Below, one piece after another: positions 6,007-6,089 of a stretch of DNA of 6,089 nucleotides. Position 1 is the first letter of the stretch; every line of letters begins with the position of its first letter. The notes beneath the pieces are model-generated. The model was given only the letters and a program-made list of their open reading frames with translations. It was not told where the DNA came from and ran no database searches. The stretch spans positions 1 through 6,089 of the forward strand of contig CAMDMH010000217.1 of the NCBI GenBank assembly GCA_945901835.1, read 5' to 3'. Source of the DNA: Devosia equisanguinis (GTDB lineage Bacteria > Pseudomonadota > Alphaproteobacteria > Rhizobiales > Hyphomicrobiaceae). A program made the translations under genes and the position numbers.

Positions 6007-6089
6007 ATGAGCGACCAGAACCACAACGACCTTTGGCGTGACTTTCCCAAGACGGCGCAGGAGTTCGAGGCGCGCTTCGCCACCGAGGA
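6007..6089 (+). CDS. Transposase N-terminus, probably IS1595 family (partial)
   Basis: Only the first 27 residues are present; the frame is open at the window edge. It starts at ATG 6007, with AAGAGG seven bases upstream, a strong ribosome-binding site. The stretch DFPKTAQEFEARFATE resembles the N-terminus of IS1595-type transposases, where a phrase like 'eFe.rFaTEeaC..yL...RWp.GF.CP.Cg' leads into a zinc ribbon and then the DDE-type catalytic domain. Neither the zinc ribbon nor the catalytic domain lies within this window. The gene is divergent from the wHTH/ATPase pair, and the left end of the element must fall somewhere between the operon's operator region (near 5805) and 6007. The family call rests on a short stretch recalled from memory. 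Confidence 0.6.
   Translation, partial: MSDQNHNDLWRDFPKTAQEFEARFATE

Overview
The window is G+C-rich, with long clean reading frames, strong G/C third-position bias and open antisense shadow frames. This suggests a G+C-rich proteobacterium, most likely an alphaproteobacterium, and an accessory rather than housekeeping region. The taxonomic placement is inferred from composition and protein style only. No rRNA, tRNA or CRISPR array was recognised.

Layout, left to right. At 13-105 (minus) there is a possible 30-residue single-span membrane micropeptide. Positions 106-412 hold no gene I can support. At 413-580 (minus) lies a decayed fragment that matches, in frame and by eye, the last ~50 residues of the large ATPase encoded at 1015-4479. 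It is therefore the tail of a second, diverged copy of that gene. At 668-913 (plus) is a small, very basic, probably exported protein with a GTG start and no visible ribosome-binding site.

The core is a two-gene minus-strand unit, read from right to left. The first gene (4576-5730) encodes a 384-residue protein with an N-terminal winged-helix-like domain, a helical middle, a Pro/Ala-rich linker and a small C-terminal helical/winged-helix-like domain. The second (1015-4479) encodes a 1154-residue protein that fuses an N-terminal AAA/STAND-like NTPase to a C-terminal HerA/FtsK-like hexameric translocase ATPase. Between them is a possible degenerate nuclease-like region and a disordered linker. 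A 96-base gap with two short GC-rich hairpins separates the genes. Three copies of an 11-base repeat, GTTCGTCNCAG, lie just upstream of the first gene and look like an operator.

At the right edge (from 6007, plus) begins a divergently transcribed transposase, probably of the IS1595 family, cut by the window end.

Taken together, the wHTH-like protein plus double-NTPase HerA fusion, next to a relic of a second copy and a transposase, resembles a mobile or defence-type locus. HerA-type ATPases usually work with a nuclease or other effector, and no separate one is encoded here. The effector would have to be a degenerate domain inside the fusion, a host protein, or absent. The defence role is inference; the domain calls rest on visible motifs.
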